The notes under the pieces are model-generated. The model saw only the letters and a list, made by a program, of their open reading frames with translations, made no database searches and was not told the DNA's origin. Below are positions 45,604 through 58,686 of a stretch of DNA of 64,000 bases, in pieces. The translations under genes and the position numbers were made by a program. Each line of letters begins with the position of its first letter. Positions within the stretch are counted from its first letter, which is position 1. This DNA comes from Combretum micranthum (lineage: Eukaryota > Streptophyta > Magnoliopsida > Myrtales > Combretaceae): contig JAMXBD010003398.1 of the NCBI GenBank assembly GCA_024138025.1, forward strand, positions 1 through 64,000, read 5' to 3'.

Positions 45604-48600
45604 TGTCATGCCTCGAAGGGTACCCTAAACGTGGCAGTCTACCGTACACAATATTAAAGCCTAAGAATGACCGCCTTAATCACGCGAAGGCTTCCATACT
45701 ATGTACAAGGTGTCTAACACATGGAGGAGACACATCGGAGTAATACATTTTATATTGATACAATTTGAGTAACAATGTAAAGGAAATACAATTCACAATA
45801 CTCCAATTACAATTCATCCACAAATTTCACTACACAAACTATTACAAGACAATTCACAAAACCTAGCTAATATCTTCAAGTATTCTTACTTCTTGCTGGA
45901 ACCCTAAAGTCATATTCGACTCCAACCATCTCGGTCTCCACGTAGCATTCTTGAGTTAACCTGTTTATTCAAACATCTATTGGGATATAAGCAACACTAG
46001 CTTAGTGAGAGTTCCCTTAATTCCATATCATCACAAGCAAGTTATAAATCATCCATTTGCTATGCATGAACAAACACATGAGCATACAAGCATATGACTT
46101 TCCGGTAGCCATATGTGAATGGATTTACGCCCTCCATTCGGGGTTGGGGTGGTCCATCAGTCATGCAACCATAATTCCAATCTTGAGTGGGGTGGTCTAT
46201 AAATCATTCAACCATAATCCCGATCTCTTTCTCTTAGTTATACAACATTTGTTATTTTATTATGGTAGTTTCAAGTGCCTATCCCACTTCCGTTAACTTA
46301 AGCGATCTCGCATCCTTAATGTTAACACAGGCCCCCACGCCTCCACTAATATACCTTTGTCCCACCAAAGGTATACTTGCTAATGCAATGTGACTCACTA
46401 CATGATAAGCATGTAAATTTTATTCATATAATCGTGACATGTTAATTATTTAGGTTAAGAGCGATCATAGAGAATTTCAGACAATTCAAGTCTATACAAG
46501 CTCATACAATGTTTTTACAACAAGTCTCGTCTCGATATACTTCTCATTCATTCAACCAAGATTAGATCACAACTCGTCACAATTTTATCTTTTCCTAATT
46601 CTAATGCCACTACGATTACAAGCACATACAAGGTAACAAAATAAGAGGAAAACTCACATGTCTATTGGACTCCGGTCTTTTAATCGTAATAGTCGGGTGG
46701 CAACAAATCCTCAAAAGCAAAGATACCTAAGGAAAGAAATAGCCAAATAAGTATTTCAACTCAAAACTAATCCATTCTATCTCATACAAACTATCAAATT
46801 CGTAATTCTCATCCTAAGCGGGAATTCCAACTTAAAACGGCTATAACTTAGTCATTTTAACTCGGAATTTAGCAAATTATATACCAATTTCTATCTACTT
46901 CGAAAGATCTATATAATTCTAATATCAAATTTAACTTTTGAAAAATTTGAAGCTTCAAAAAGATCTGATCAGTTCAGATTAGTAGTGAAAATAATTTTAG
47001 AAAATGAAAGTTCATGAAGTTTCTACTATCCAAAGCAAGAATACATGCAATATGAACAAGTTATTATCATAAATGATATGTCATGAGATATATATGTACA
47101 TTTTCTTGATGATATTTAATAAAAGAAATTTTTAGAAAACTTTTTCCTTGTAAAATTTTATGAAAAATCAACTTATAAAGGCTAGTCTTGTATTCTTGAC
47201 AATTCTCACTTGTTTTTAGAAAAATTCCTTGATAAAATTTATTTATTCTTGTTAAAATTAAGTCCTCATTATGTATATTCCTTAAGTCCTTTGTTTTTCA
47301 ATAAAAATTCCCATTTTACACTTTGTAAACATGTTTTTAAATATGGTTCATCCAAAAATCCAAATTTTGTAAAAAAATTTTGTGGTGATTCCTTTAAGTA
47401 AACTCATTTGATACTTAGAAACTTAAGGCTCAACCATACCTAGCCACTAAGGACTTCATTTCATTAATAAAACTTCTATTTTGAGTTTGAAAAATAGGGT
47501 TTTCATACCATTACTCCATTATTACGAATTTCTTAAAATGACAAACAACTCAAATTTTCCTACTTTATTTCTACTCCTTGTTCTACATGTTTTTTATAGA
47601 AATCCCTTCTCAACTTATAAAAACCTTTACTTGATGCTATCTATGACATGTACTCTTCATTTTTCATATAAAACTCAAGTTTTGGAGTTGATAAAAGGGT
47701 TTTTAAAGCATGGTCTTGAAACCATCCGAATTTCACAAAGTTAAAATAAAACTCAAATTTTATACTTTGTAATCTCTTCCTAGTTTGAGAATCTCTATTA
47801 GTAAATCTACCATTTACTTATCAAAAACATCTCTTATTGATACTTATTTCATAAGCCTTTCATTTTTTAAACAAATCCTTTATTTTTGTATTGAAAAATG
47901 GGTTTCCAAAATTGGTCTTGGTTGAGATCCGAATTTACAAAATTTATTTTTGGACATATCTTTTGATAAAATCCATCTAAACTTATGAAAATTCATCATT
48001 TACATATCATATCTTAAGAGCCTTCCATATCTTGAATAAAAACTTCATTTTTGAGTTGGAAAATATGTTTTTAAGTTATGCCTTTGTCTAGATCTAAAAA
48101 TAGAATTTTGTTTTGAAAAATAATCTTTGAAAATCACCTTTGAATCATATAAAATGAAGTCTTGATGATATATACCCATTAAGCCTTCATTATTTCAAGT
48201 AAAACTTCCATTTTGACACTTGGAAAGTGGTTTCTAAATATAGGTCTTGCCTAGATACGAATTTCACCATTTTTGTTTGAGTTCAAAACCAAGATCTACA
48301 TCTACTATGAACAAAAATATAAAAGAAATCCATGGTAGTAAACTATAAACTCATAGATCTAAACATAAATATAATCAAAATTACATAAAAGTTAGATCCA
48401 CAAAATATAATTACTTATAGCAAGAAAATAATAATATCACAAGAGAATAATCATGGATAAGATGAGTGTTTCATTTTAGCATCATCCTTAGCTTTTAAGC
48501 TTATGGAAAGTCATTTGATGCATGAAAGTCTCACTATACTTTACCTACATCAACTATGGAAGCTTTGGACAAGAGTTTTACCAAAGGATCTTGAAGAAAT

Positions 48601-50284
48601 ATGTGTGGGAGCTCATTTATTGAATAGGGGCAATAAGTGTTCTTGCAAGAACAAGAACAAATGAAGAGAGAAAGAGAGGAAAATAGAGAGGAAAGTTGTA
48701 AAGAATGATAAAGGTTTAAATGTGTGAATGAGAAAGGGTATATATAGAAAGATAGAATGAGTTAAAGACTCTTAAAATGAGATAAAAAAAAAAAAAGAAA
48801 GAAAGTGGCAGCTTGTTATACCCCATAGTTGACGTGAAAGATAGAGGAGAGAGGGATAGGAATTTAGTTGGTTTTTTACTTGAAATTGTAATGTGTAAGT
48901 AAGTTTATGTGTTACTTATTAAACAAGGATTGGAATAGATTTACTTTAATAAATTTTGGAGTGTTTCAAAGGACAAAGGTAGCCAAAAGAAGTCAAAAAA
49001 ATCTTCCATGAAGTGATGAGTGAAGTGTAGAAAGATTGAAGTGAAAAAGAAGTGATGTGTGAAAGGTGTACTTAAAGGTATGGGTTGTAAGAGTACTTTC
49101 TTAATAAATAATATAAAAATAAGAAAAAAATAGAAAATGTATTCCAAAATTTTGTAGCAGATTTTTCATAATTAAAATAAGATAATTAATTAATTTATTT
49201 TAGTGAACTATCAAATAAATTACCGGTATGATCAAAATATGCGAATATGGGCTATAAATGATATTTTTATAACCCAAAAATTCTAAAAAGTTATTTTAAA
49301 AATAAAAATATTTTTCAATTATTAAATTAATTTATTTTATTTTTAGTATTGGGTCTCAAACAGAAACGGACTCATAAAATCCCAAACGAACTAAATTTTA
49401 GAAAAATAGAATTTTCTATGATATACATAAAATATTTATCTAAAATATTAAGGCTTACAAGAATAGTAAAATTGTGTAATAAATAGTAGTGAATAGTGCA
49501 AAAGACTAGTTAATTACCGGTAGTAATGAAATACGAATATAACTACCAAAATCAGATATTTTTAGTTATCGAAAAATTATAAAACTGATATTTTTGAAAT
49601 CCTTATGAAAATACGAGTCTAAATGTATTAATGGTATATTTTTTATATCTCGAGCCTTGGGATATGCTTTTCAAAGTCTGTATTCGAACGGGTTCAAAAT
49701 AGGTCGAAAATTTATCAATCTGACATTTTTAAGCGACCTTATATTACTACGAGCTACTCTACACACTTAAACTACACCTCGGCCTCTAGGGCTAAGAGTG
49801 AGAGATTGCCGGACTAAAACTGCTATATTCCACTTAAGGTTCCCAGGTGATTTTCCGGTTTAAATCTTTACTAATTTGGAAACTGAGGGTTTATGTTTAT
49901 ACAATGCATTTAGTTTAAGAAATTTATTTTAAATTTTATTTTTGTAAGTATTTAATATCTCTTAACGTTTTTGGAATTCTTGAATTGGGTTTTATTTCTG
50001 AAGGTTTATCGTTATTTACTTTTTAATAATTTGTTTTTAGTTCTATATTACCCGATTTTACAAGTCAGAGTTAAGTATAGAATTAGTCATACGTAGTGGT
50101 TTTGGATTTAAAGATTGTTGAGTTCTTATTTTTTTTAAGGATTCTCATTTTCTCAAGATTAAAAATTTTGGATTCGTTTGTGATTTAGGACTAGTCGAAG
50201 TTCGGCTTTAATTTGGAGTCATTTTTAAAATTTATTTTCGATGTTTATTTTGAAATTATTTACTGAAATTTTTCGGGGCTTACA
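45604..50284 (-). mobile_element. Long LTR of the TGTCACGCC family, 4.7 kb
   Basis: It runs from TGTCATGCCTCGAAGGG to TTCGGGGCTTACA on the plus strand. No matching TSD directly flanks it. However, CTCC lies just right of it and just left of 43538, so it may be the second LTR of one rearranged element spanning 43534-50288. There is no protein coding. Extra tandem units at 47280-48270 account for much of its length over the 3390-bp copy. Confidence 0.7.
47280..48270. repeat. Degenerate ~165-200-bp tandem repeats, about six units
   Basis: Units begin near 47287, 47450, 47653, 47850, 48020 and 48180 with an AAG.CTTCATTT-like block, continue AAAACTTC.ATTTT, then GGGTTTT/TGTTTTTAA and close near CGAATTT. 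The solo LTR at 13218 has three. Confidence 0.6.
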
Positions 50285-51263
50285 CTCCCCTTAATATGAG
50301 ACAAAAACAATTGCAATTCAATAACTCATTCAATTGTATTAAAAAACTCAATCTCCCTATGCTCCCATTGAGACCATCCAATCCATTATGTAACTATTAA
50401 AATAAATATAGTAATTAGAATATTGGTTTAATCACGATCGGATATGGTATAAGCCATTGGATAGACATAGGACCGGTTTCATTAAAATTAATTGTGGGAC
50501 CAGTCTCGTTAAAATTAATGATAAGACCATAGAATTTCCTTACTGATTAAAATTGCAAAACTAGAAATAAAATAAATTAGCATATCAGTTTCTTGCTAGG
50601 AAACTAATTAACTTGGAAAACAATAATGAGAAATGAATATACTAAGTACACATTTTAATTTGTTGCCGAAATACCTTTTCTATTCTGTCCTATTCCCATA
50701 GAATTTGATTTAAAGAATTAATTTCCAACAAAAGAAAAAAACCGTCTACATGGCTATATGTTTAAAAGATCATCAAATATACAATAAAACCTCTATAAAA
50801 TAATACTGTTGAGACAATAAAAAATACTATATTATAGAGATAATTTACTATTGATAAATGAATATTTATTAGTTCACAAATTTTTATATTTTTTACACTT
50901 TTTTTAATTTTATATATAGCTTATCAATAAAAACTAGGAATAAATATGGATAAAATGCATATATAGTGTATATATAAAAATATTTCAAAAGTCGTAATGC
51001 ATAAATATAAAATAAAATAATAAATTTTATAACACAAAAAACTATAAAGTTATGGTAAATCTTCAAAATTAGAACAGATGAATACATAGGAAAAAGAGTT
51101 TTTTTAAGTTAATACTTTGGACAATAAAAGGTTATAATATATTCTAAGTAAATAAAGTACAAATTTTATTAATATAATACTCATCATTTAAATCAACTGA
51201 GAAGATATAGAATGTGCTGCATACTTTGCAAAAAAAATTAAGGATGAGATTGAATTTAGTTTA
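50285..51263. other. No gene seen
   Basis: AT-rich DNA. GACCGGTTTCATTAAAATTA and GACCAGTCTCGTTAAAATTA are a short direct repeat at 50470-50520. Nothing else. Confidence 0.6.
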
Positions 51264-53952
51264 GATTAAATTACACTAGAAAAATATCAATATTTGAGAG
51301 TAAGTTCATTTAAGGTATCAATGTTTCAAGAAATTAAAAAGAGGTATAAATATTTCAGAAAGTAAATCAAATGAAGTAGCAATGTTTTGTTTTTAAAGTA
51401 TCAACATTTTGACTAATTTTTAATTAAGTTTCTAAAATTTTCATTAATGGTCAATTATTAATACCTTATTTGACTCACTTTGCAAATCGATACCTACTTT
51501 TTTTTTCAGTGGCTAATCATACTTCATTAGATTGTAGCTTAACGAAAGAAACATCAGCAGTTTTGACATTTTGAAAATTCATTCTACCCGGATCAGACAA
51601 ACTAGAAAAAAAACACATTACACTGTCTATCAAACACAAAACTTGACAGCTTCAAAACATCCTGCAAGGTACTAGAGAAAGAATTAAACAGAGACCATAT
51701 GATCTCTTCCTTGAAAAAGAAATCCTACTACAAGATAGCTATATTTTGACTTAGATGATGAGCCACCATATTTGCTTCCCTAGGTGTCTAAGATAGCTGG
51801 ACCAAGGGTATCGTTTGGATTAACTACCTACAGTGGATGACGAATTGAGGTAGAAACTCAGATTGAATATCATTAGCAGTTAGCCATCATATTGCCTCAG
51901 AAGAATCTAATTCAATAATAAAATGATCAAAATTATTATCAACAGCAACTTTCAAGCCCCAATAGATGCTCCAAATTTCCATTTCCAAGGGGATACTTGC
52001 ATGACAAATCTTACCAAAGCCTCATAAGCATAAACTTTGACTGTTGCGGATGAATCCACCTATTGCTTGTTTGCTAGGATTTTCTTGAAAAGCACCATCT
52101 ACATTAATTTTTATCTAGTTGTTTCTTGTATACTACCATTGACTTTGAGGAAGTTCTAATCTACTTTGAGTTCGTTGTCTTCTCAAATTTTCCCGAATTT
52201 TATTTACTTGACATCTTACCCTTTGTTCCCAGTAATGGTCATTATTGTCTTCTCTAAATACTTTGTTGTTCCGCTCCTTCCAAATGCTCCATATCGCAAA
52301 AGAGAAAGTTGTTGACCAAGGTGGGTTCATCATTTCCTTTCAGCATAACATTTAGTGACAACCATTGCTTAAAGGGAAGCTAGAAAGAGGTTAGAAATTG
52401 CTTACTCTTATTTAGCAATTTCAATCTATTTATTATCCATTGACACTTCATAAACAGATGAGACAAATTTCCTATTTCGCAATTGCATAGACAAGACAGA
52501 TCTACATTCATTCCCCTCCTTGACAGTTAGTCACGTGTAAGCAAGCATTCTCTCCAATACTTCCATAAAAATTGAATTTTTGGAAATACTATAGATTTCC
52601 ATATCCAAGTACTACCATCAGTAGGTTCATAACCTAAATTCTCTTTCAATAGAATGTTGTAGGCTGATTTTGTAGTCAATTCGCTACTTGTTTCATCTTT
52701 CCATGCCCATATATCCTCACTAGCTTTTGGATCTATGAGAACAAATCTTAATTTGGTCATTATTCCCTCATCAATGGGATAGTTGATCAAATCTTCATTC
52801 AATCATTTAGACTTCTCCAAGCATCTACAAAGAGATTAAGAACATTTCTTTAGATAGGGGACCATAAATAAACTCCATAGGCCCCAAAATGAGTCCATCT
52901 TGTTTGCCAAAATAGAGAAGTCCGGCCATTCCTTACTCTGCACATGTAATGATAACCTCTTTCATTATGAATAATGCTTTTATACTGGAGTTGCTAGCTT
53001 TTCTCAATTTCTTCTTTGCAAGTTGAGTCCAAATTAAGTCTTTTGTCTTCATGTTCCAGTTAAGCTTTACAAGAGATGCCTTATTTCAAATATGTAAATC
53101 CCAAATTCCTACACCTCCAGCATCTCTCGGTTTGGTAACTTCCTTCCAATTGATGGATGAATTTTTCACTTTTCCGTTGAACCTCAAAAAAATTACAGAT
53201 GATTTTCTCAGCTTTATTTATCAGGCTCTTTGGCAGAGTGGCAGCTTGCACATAATATCCAATTATCCCTTCCAAAGTAGACCTGATCAAGAGGTGCCTA
53301 CCCAACTGATATAGAAAGTAATTGTACTTTCTAATCAACTTCTTAAGGATCAAATCTGAAGTTTCAGTACTCACATTTCCTTACGGTCCAAGATGAAATC
53401 CAAGGTATCTCCCTAAATTTTCATTTGCCTTAATCCTTGTGATATCTTCAACCTTCCTAATCAGTTTTGGTTTGTATTTTTTGAGAACAAAATACGAGAT
53501 TTCTCTAAACTGATTTTCTGCCCTAAATAGTGTCCAAAAAGCTGCATTATGTCCATGAAAACTATAGCATTCTCTTCACTTGCTTCTTCCATTAAGATTA
53601 GATCATCTGCAGAGAAAAGATGAGAGAGAGGAGTATCAACCCCCTGAATTTAATAGGTTTCCACCATCTCATATCCATAGCTCCTTGGATCCATCTGCTC
53701 AATATTTCCATTCCTATAATGAATAGATAGGGGGAAATAGGATCGCCTTGCCGAATACCCCGAGAACTATGAAAAAATTTTGTCATCTCTCCATTTATTC
53801 ATAACATTGATTCCTTTTTTGAACCACTTAAAATGTTGATAACTTAAATAAATTTATTCATAAATATTGATTCCTTTTTTAAACCACTTGAAACATTAAT
53901 ACCTTAAATAAACTTAGCTCAAATGTTAATACATTTCGATGTAATAGTTTAC
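51264..53952. mobile_element. MULE-MITE relative interrupted by a LINE
   Basis: Left arm 51264-51480 (GTAAGTTCATTTAAGG, AAATTAAAAAGAGGTA) and right arm 53806-53952 (inverted) match the MITE at 17126. Terminal bases have diverged and no TSD is detectable. Without the LINE it would be about 400 bp. Confidence 0.6.
51498..53805 (-). pseudogene. LINE (L1-type) remnant: reverse transcriptase end, zf-RVT and RNase H
   Basis: Reading from 53805: [19 protein letters not shown] and [16 protein letters not shown] (RT palm), [17 protein letters not shown] with the usual FADD as SADD at 53613-53602, then KKLIRKYNYFLYQLGRHLL. Next the zf-RVT domain (TKSAYNILLKENLGYEP, WIWKSIVFPKIQFLWKYW, then a C..C...H...C array), then a plant-type RNase H (EMEIWSIYWGLKVAVDN, IIELDSSEAI). 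Frameshifts and stops are frequent. It is 5'-truncated before the first RT motifs and ends in a T9 run at 51498-51506 that may be the poly-A tail. It lies inside the MITE relative. Confidence 0.82.
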
Positions 53953-54119
53953 ATACAAAGAAGAAACAAATGGCTTTGGATGTATATTTTAGCAAAGAGT
54001 AAAATTTTAAAAGAATAGAAGTAGTTTGGAAAAAAGATTATTATGAACTTTATATGAATTTTTTTATGTATTGGATGAATTATTAATTTATATTTTTATT
54101 GAGCCTTAAGGATTTGGAA

Positions 54120-55283
54120 AAGTATTATGTTTTTAGTAGTTAAAAAAATGTATCAATATTTGGAAAAGTAGGTCAATTCACAACAATGTTTAACACATTT
54201 AGAAAAGTATGATTAAGTGTCATGTTGGTGATGACATGGACAGTTTAAAACTAAAAAAAAAAGTTCAAATATGGAATAAAAAGAAAAAGAAGAAAAAATG
54301 AAAATAGAAAAAAGAAAACGAAGACTTGATGGTGCTTTTTGAACTCCGACTAGGCACTTTCGCCATTTTCACCTTTGAGTCATGCATCTAAACCACAAAA
54401 AAGAATAGAAAAACAAAGGTTGAAATATGAAAATGGCTTGTTAAAGTTTGGATTGCACCATTGTGATGTGGTTGAGTTGCGATGGGTTTGCTTCTGATGA
54501 TGAAGTCTCGGTGAAGTGTAAAGGTTACCATGGATGTCTAGTGAAGTTTGATCTCAAATTAGTTCTTGGTTTAGAGATGGTGAGTAGAGACAAGTTGACT
54601 CAATGGGAAACTAAGTTGACTCAGTGTTGACTTGGTGTGTTCTTGGTATGCATGTGGTGGTTGGTGAGTGGGCTATATGGAGAAGAAAGGTCGCTAGGCT
54701 TCTTAGGATTGAGTCTCATGATTTAATGGAGTGAGGTGAAGGGATAAAACGGTGAAGGTGATGGATTCACCAAGAGTCATAATTCAACTTAGTGGTAATT
54801 TTGAGTTCATTGAGTTTTTTTACCTGAGAGAGAGTTATCAATGTCAATTTGAAGAAGGCATGTTTTGAACTATGTTGGGTTTAGGAAGACGATGCAAGTT
54901 GGTTTTTGCAAATGTTTGGTGCCAAATCAACACGATCGATGTTCAGAGAGTGTGTCTATTGTGAAGGAGGTGGGTTTCAATAGACATGGCATATGCGGGT
55001 TTGAGACACTCATGAGTTAGCGGTGTAATTTGATCTCGAGCTCAATTTAAGAGAAAGATAGAAGTTAAAAGGAGAAAGGGGATCCATGAAGAGAAGATGA
55101 AGTTCTAAGTGTTTCTTTTTATTTCTTCATTCCTAACATGGCACTTTACGGTGCTTTCCCAACGATGTTAAGCAACATTACCAACTGCTTGTTATAGACA
55201 CTTGAATCGACTCGCTTCTCCAAACGTTGATTCCTCAAATGAACTTATAACTAAATGTTGTAACCCTCCCATATAATTTACCC
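54120..55283. mobile_element. Second MULE-MITE relative with ~0.9 kb interior
   Basis: The left arm at 54120-54245 has TATCAATATTTGGAAAAGTA and AGAAAAGTATGATTAAGTG. The right arm at 55140-55283 ends in the complement of GGGTAAATTATATGGGAGGG. The extreme left end is missing. The interior has moderate GC and a plus-strand frame at 54448-54630 (MDCTIVMWLSCDGFASDDEV) that I do not recognise; it may be captured host DNA. Confidence 0.5.
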
Positions 55284-55533
55284 TAATGATTTATTAGTCT
55301 TTTCACACCATGTATTAGCTAGATTTTACTTCTATTTCCCTTGTTTGCAAGAATGAGTTTGAAACATAGGGTTTGGCATGTTCTAAATTGAATAATAATT
55401 GGGAGCAATTAAACCTTCCTATTGTATAGAAAGTCCACTTACATATCTACTTTAAACAAGCATAGGCCTAATCTCCCAAATTATGTGCCAGGACAATTTA
55501 TAATGAAATATGAGGAACATGATTTACTATGAA

Positions 55534-58455
55534 TGTAATCCTTAAGTTTTCCCTTAAGTTTAAATATTAAAGAGTTAATATAAAAATTAGAAAATGGATG
55601 GTATAGTTAGTAAATTTACTTATAATAGAATGTATAGAATGAGTTAAGTGAGAATGGAGATTTAAAAATTTCAATTTATCTATTTCAAAATTATCTATCA
55701 ATTACTTTACTTTCAAATTTTCTTATGAACTTGTATTCATAAAGCTCAACTCCTAAGTAATAAGAATTTTGTTATAAATTGTTTTAAGATAATTTAAATT
55801 GATCAAAATTTGCTTTAATTCTAATGTCTTGTTTCTTAATTCTTGATGCATAAAGAAGCCCAATTTTCATGTGAAAATCTAAGCCCATACTCCCTTTTCC
55901 TCACTATACTTACCATACACTTGCACACACACAATAACTCTTAATGTACAAAAGTGAAACTTACTTTATCAAATATTAAGAGATAATTATCAAATGAAAT
56001 TTTACAAAAATCTCTTCCTAAAACAAGCTATAGCAGGCGCCATTTCCCTAAACAAAACTTCACATTTTCTTCTTCAAATTTCTCTCTCTAATTCTTCTAA
56101 AATCCACATTAAGTCTCCATCTACAAGTCAAGATCAAATTAAGTAAGCTATTACTTACTTTTCTTTATTAATCTTGTGAGTTAGATAAGTTTATTTAAAG
56201 TTAATGTTGACTATAGAGTTGTTAAGGAAGTCGAAGTTAGATAGGTAAAAATTGAGTAATGAAATTGATAGTTTACAACCTAAATCAAAGATATAATAGA
56301 CTTTTGATGGTGGATAGAGTTGATGTTGTGGATAGATAAGTGTAGTATAAGTGTATATGTTCAATGCCAATGTCAAGTTATAGGAGAAACATATAAGACT
56401 TATATGTTAATATGAAAGTGTTTTTTATGGGAATAAGTTCATGATACTTAGTTAAACAGTGCAAAAGCTTCGAAGTTTGGAAATACAAATTAAGGTTTAG
56501 TGGATCACAAGAGTGATATAGGGCATAGTAGCCTCAGATCAAGTTATTTTAGTTGATCACAGGCATGATCAAAGACGTGGTAACCTCGGATCAAGTTATT
56601 TTGGTTGATCATAGGCATGATCAAAGACGTGGTAGCCTCAAATGTTTGATTTTTTGTTAATTACGAACATGATCAATGACATAGTAGAGTCTATTGTTTG
56701 AACTGCAGTTAATCACAAGCATGATGAAGGGATTAGTAGTCTTGAGTGTTTTAGTTTTGCACAATCATGAACATGATTGTGCTAGTGTTTGGGAACCACG
56801 GCCGTGATCTAGTGGTCCCTTGTTTTGCCCTATTTTAAATAAATAAATAATAAAATATATAATATAATATATGTGTATACAAATACTAGTTTAGTATCTC
56901 CTATAGAATCTTGTTCAAGTTAGATAATAGAATCATAGAATAAGAATATGTTAAGTTTATAATACTTGACTTGATTAATTAGTTAAGTTTAAGTAATTGA
57001 GTAATAACTATGCATAGCACTTTGTAATTTCTTAAAGGCTAATGTCCTAGGAAAACGATAACATGAATTTAGGACACTTAAGCACTAATAAAAATTCTTG
57101 TTTAGTTACATACTTCATAATATATGTTTGTTATTTTATAGGAGCCATAAATTAATACTGAATTTCTTGATAGATTGTTACAACAACTAAGGCAAGATGC
57201 ACAAGTGAGTAACTTAAATCTTCTTACATTGTTTGTGAATGCAATGTAGAGGCATATGCTTCTAAATATAACTAAAATTGATTATACGCATGGAGATTTA
57301 GACATTAATGCATATTATATGTTGTATGAGTGAATGAAAATCTTTAATGCTAAAAGTGATAATTATTTGTATGGTATGATTATGTAATTATAAATTGTGG
57401 ATTGTTTGAAATTGATGTGGTCACTCAGTAACATGATATAATTCTTAATTGATCCTTAAATAAAATGGCATGCATTGCGACAGCATAACTTGCATTTGTA
57501 TGGTAAACATACTATATATTAGCATTTGATTTCTATGGTAACTTTGAGTTTTTCTAATAAATAGAAATTAATATCTGGTTCTACAAGAAGGGTTACCACT
57601 ATTCTCTCGGTTCAACAAGAACTAGTAGGCCGAAGGACGTTGTTTGTGGTGTTGACAATACTTAGTAGAGTTTCTAAGTTCTAAGTTAAAGTTGAGTTAT
57701 AATATTTCATATATAATAATAAATAAGAATGAAAAAAACTTCTCATTTATTAGTTCTTAATCTCTGCTTGGTGCGATTTACTTAAGTCGATTCCTTCAAC
57801 TCCTAAAAGGTGTAAATCTCCATCGGTTTAGATTCAAGTTATCTAAATATGTTTGTGCATATGTTTGATTGTACCATTGCATGTGTTTGCTAATTTAACC
57901 TGCATGACATTATTCTAACATGTTAAGATTTGGTTATTCACTGAGCTTGTTGTGCTCACTCGTCTATAGACTTATATGGTTACAGAGATTACTAGAGTTG
58001 ACCTTTACTCAAGAGTTGAAGCTGGCACATAGTATTAATGAAGCTAATACTTGGATTGAAGTGATAACTTAGTAATTGTATAAAAACAATGTTTGTATAG
58101 GATTTGATGTAACAGTTGGGAACTTAGTAGAAGTTATTTTGTAATGAAGTCTTTTGGAGACTATTGGTTATGAAGTTTATACTAAAGGAGTCTTTTAAAT
58201 ATAATGGCTATAAAGTTACGTGTAATATTTAAGGACTTTTTCTAATGTTATTCTTATATGTGATATATTGTATGTAATATTTTTCTCATTCTAATCAACC
58301 TTCGATTTGTCATAACTGTCCACACCATGGAGTATTCTGGTCGTTCTATGTTCATATATCTTTCTGAAAGCCTTTGATAGATTGACCAGAATGTTTATGA
58401 CTTCATTTGTTACATGTTACATTGATACTACTAGGGTACCTATGGGGGTGTGACA
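55534..58455 (+). mobile_element. TGTCACGCC-family LTR in sense orientation
   Basis: It begins about TGTAATCCTTAAG and ends ATGGGGGTGTGACA, the complement of the family's TGTCACACCCC terminus. The stretch 55540-56130 aligns with the complement of 11400-12080. CACTGAGCTTGTTGTGCTCACT at 57940 is the family landmark. No convincing TSD (ATGAA against ACGAG). No protein coding. Confidence 0.7.
56503..56775. repeat. 52-bp tandem array, about five units
   Basis: Units start at 56503, 56555 and 56607 and, more diverged, near 56658 and 56709. Each carries GATCACAGGCATGATCAAAG then ACGTGGTAACCTC and GGATCAAGTTATTTT. The second and third are nearly identical. Confidence 0.85.
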
Positions 58456-58686
58456 ACGAGTATGTGATTTCATGAAGCATTAGATAACAATAATCCATTA
58501 TCATAAATTCAACTCTTTAAAGAGTCTTCCAAAATAGCTCAATAATATATTATCCTTACCCTTATCAGTAACAAGGTTTCCAATTAAGTTGCTATAATTC
58601 TTTAAATAAATAGGTTGATTATTTCAATGTGCATTGTTGAAAATTTTGATTCCTCTCTTTAAAAAAATAGTTTTGTATAATTTAGG

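Noticed and set aside
54448..54630. Small plus-strand gene
   Set aside because: Short, unrecognised and inside a MULE-like element; kept only as possible captured DNA.
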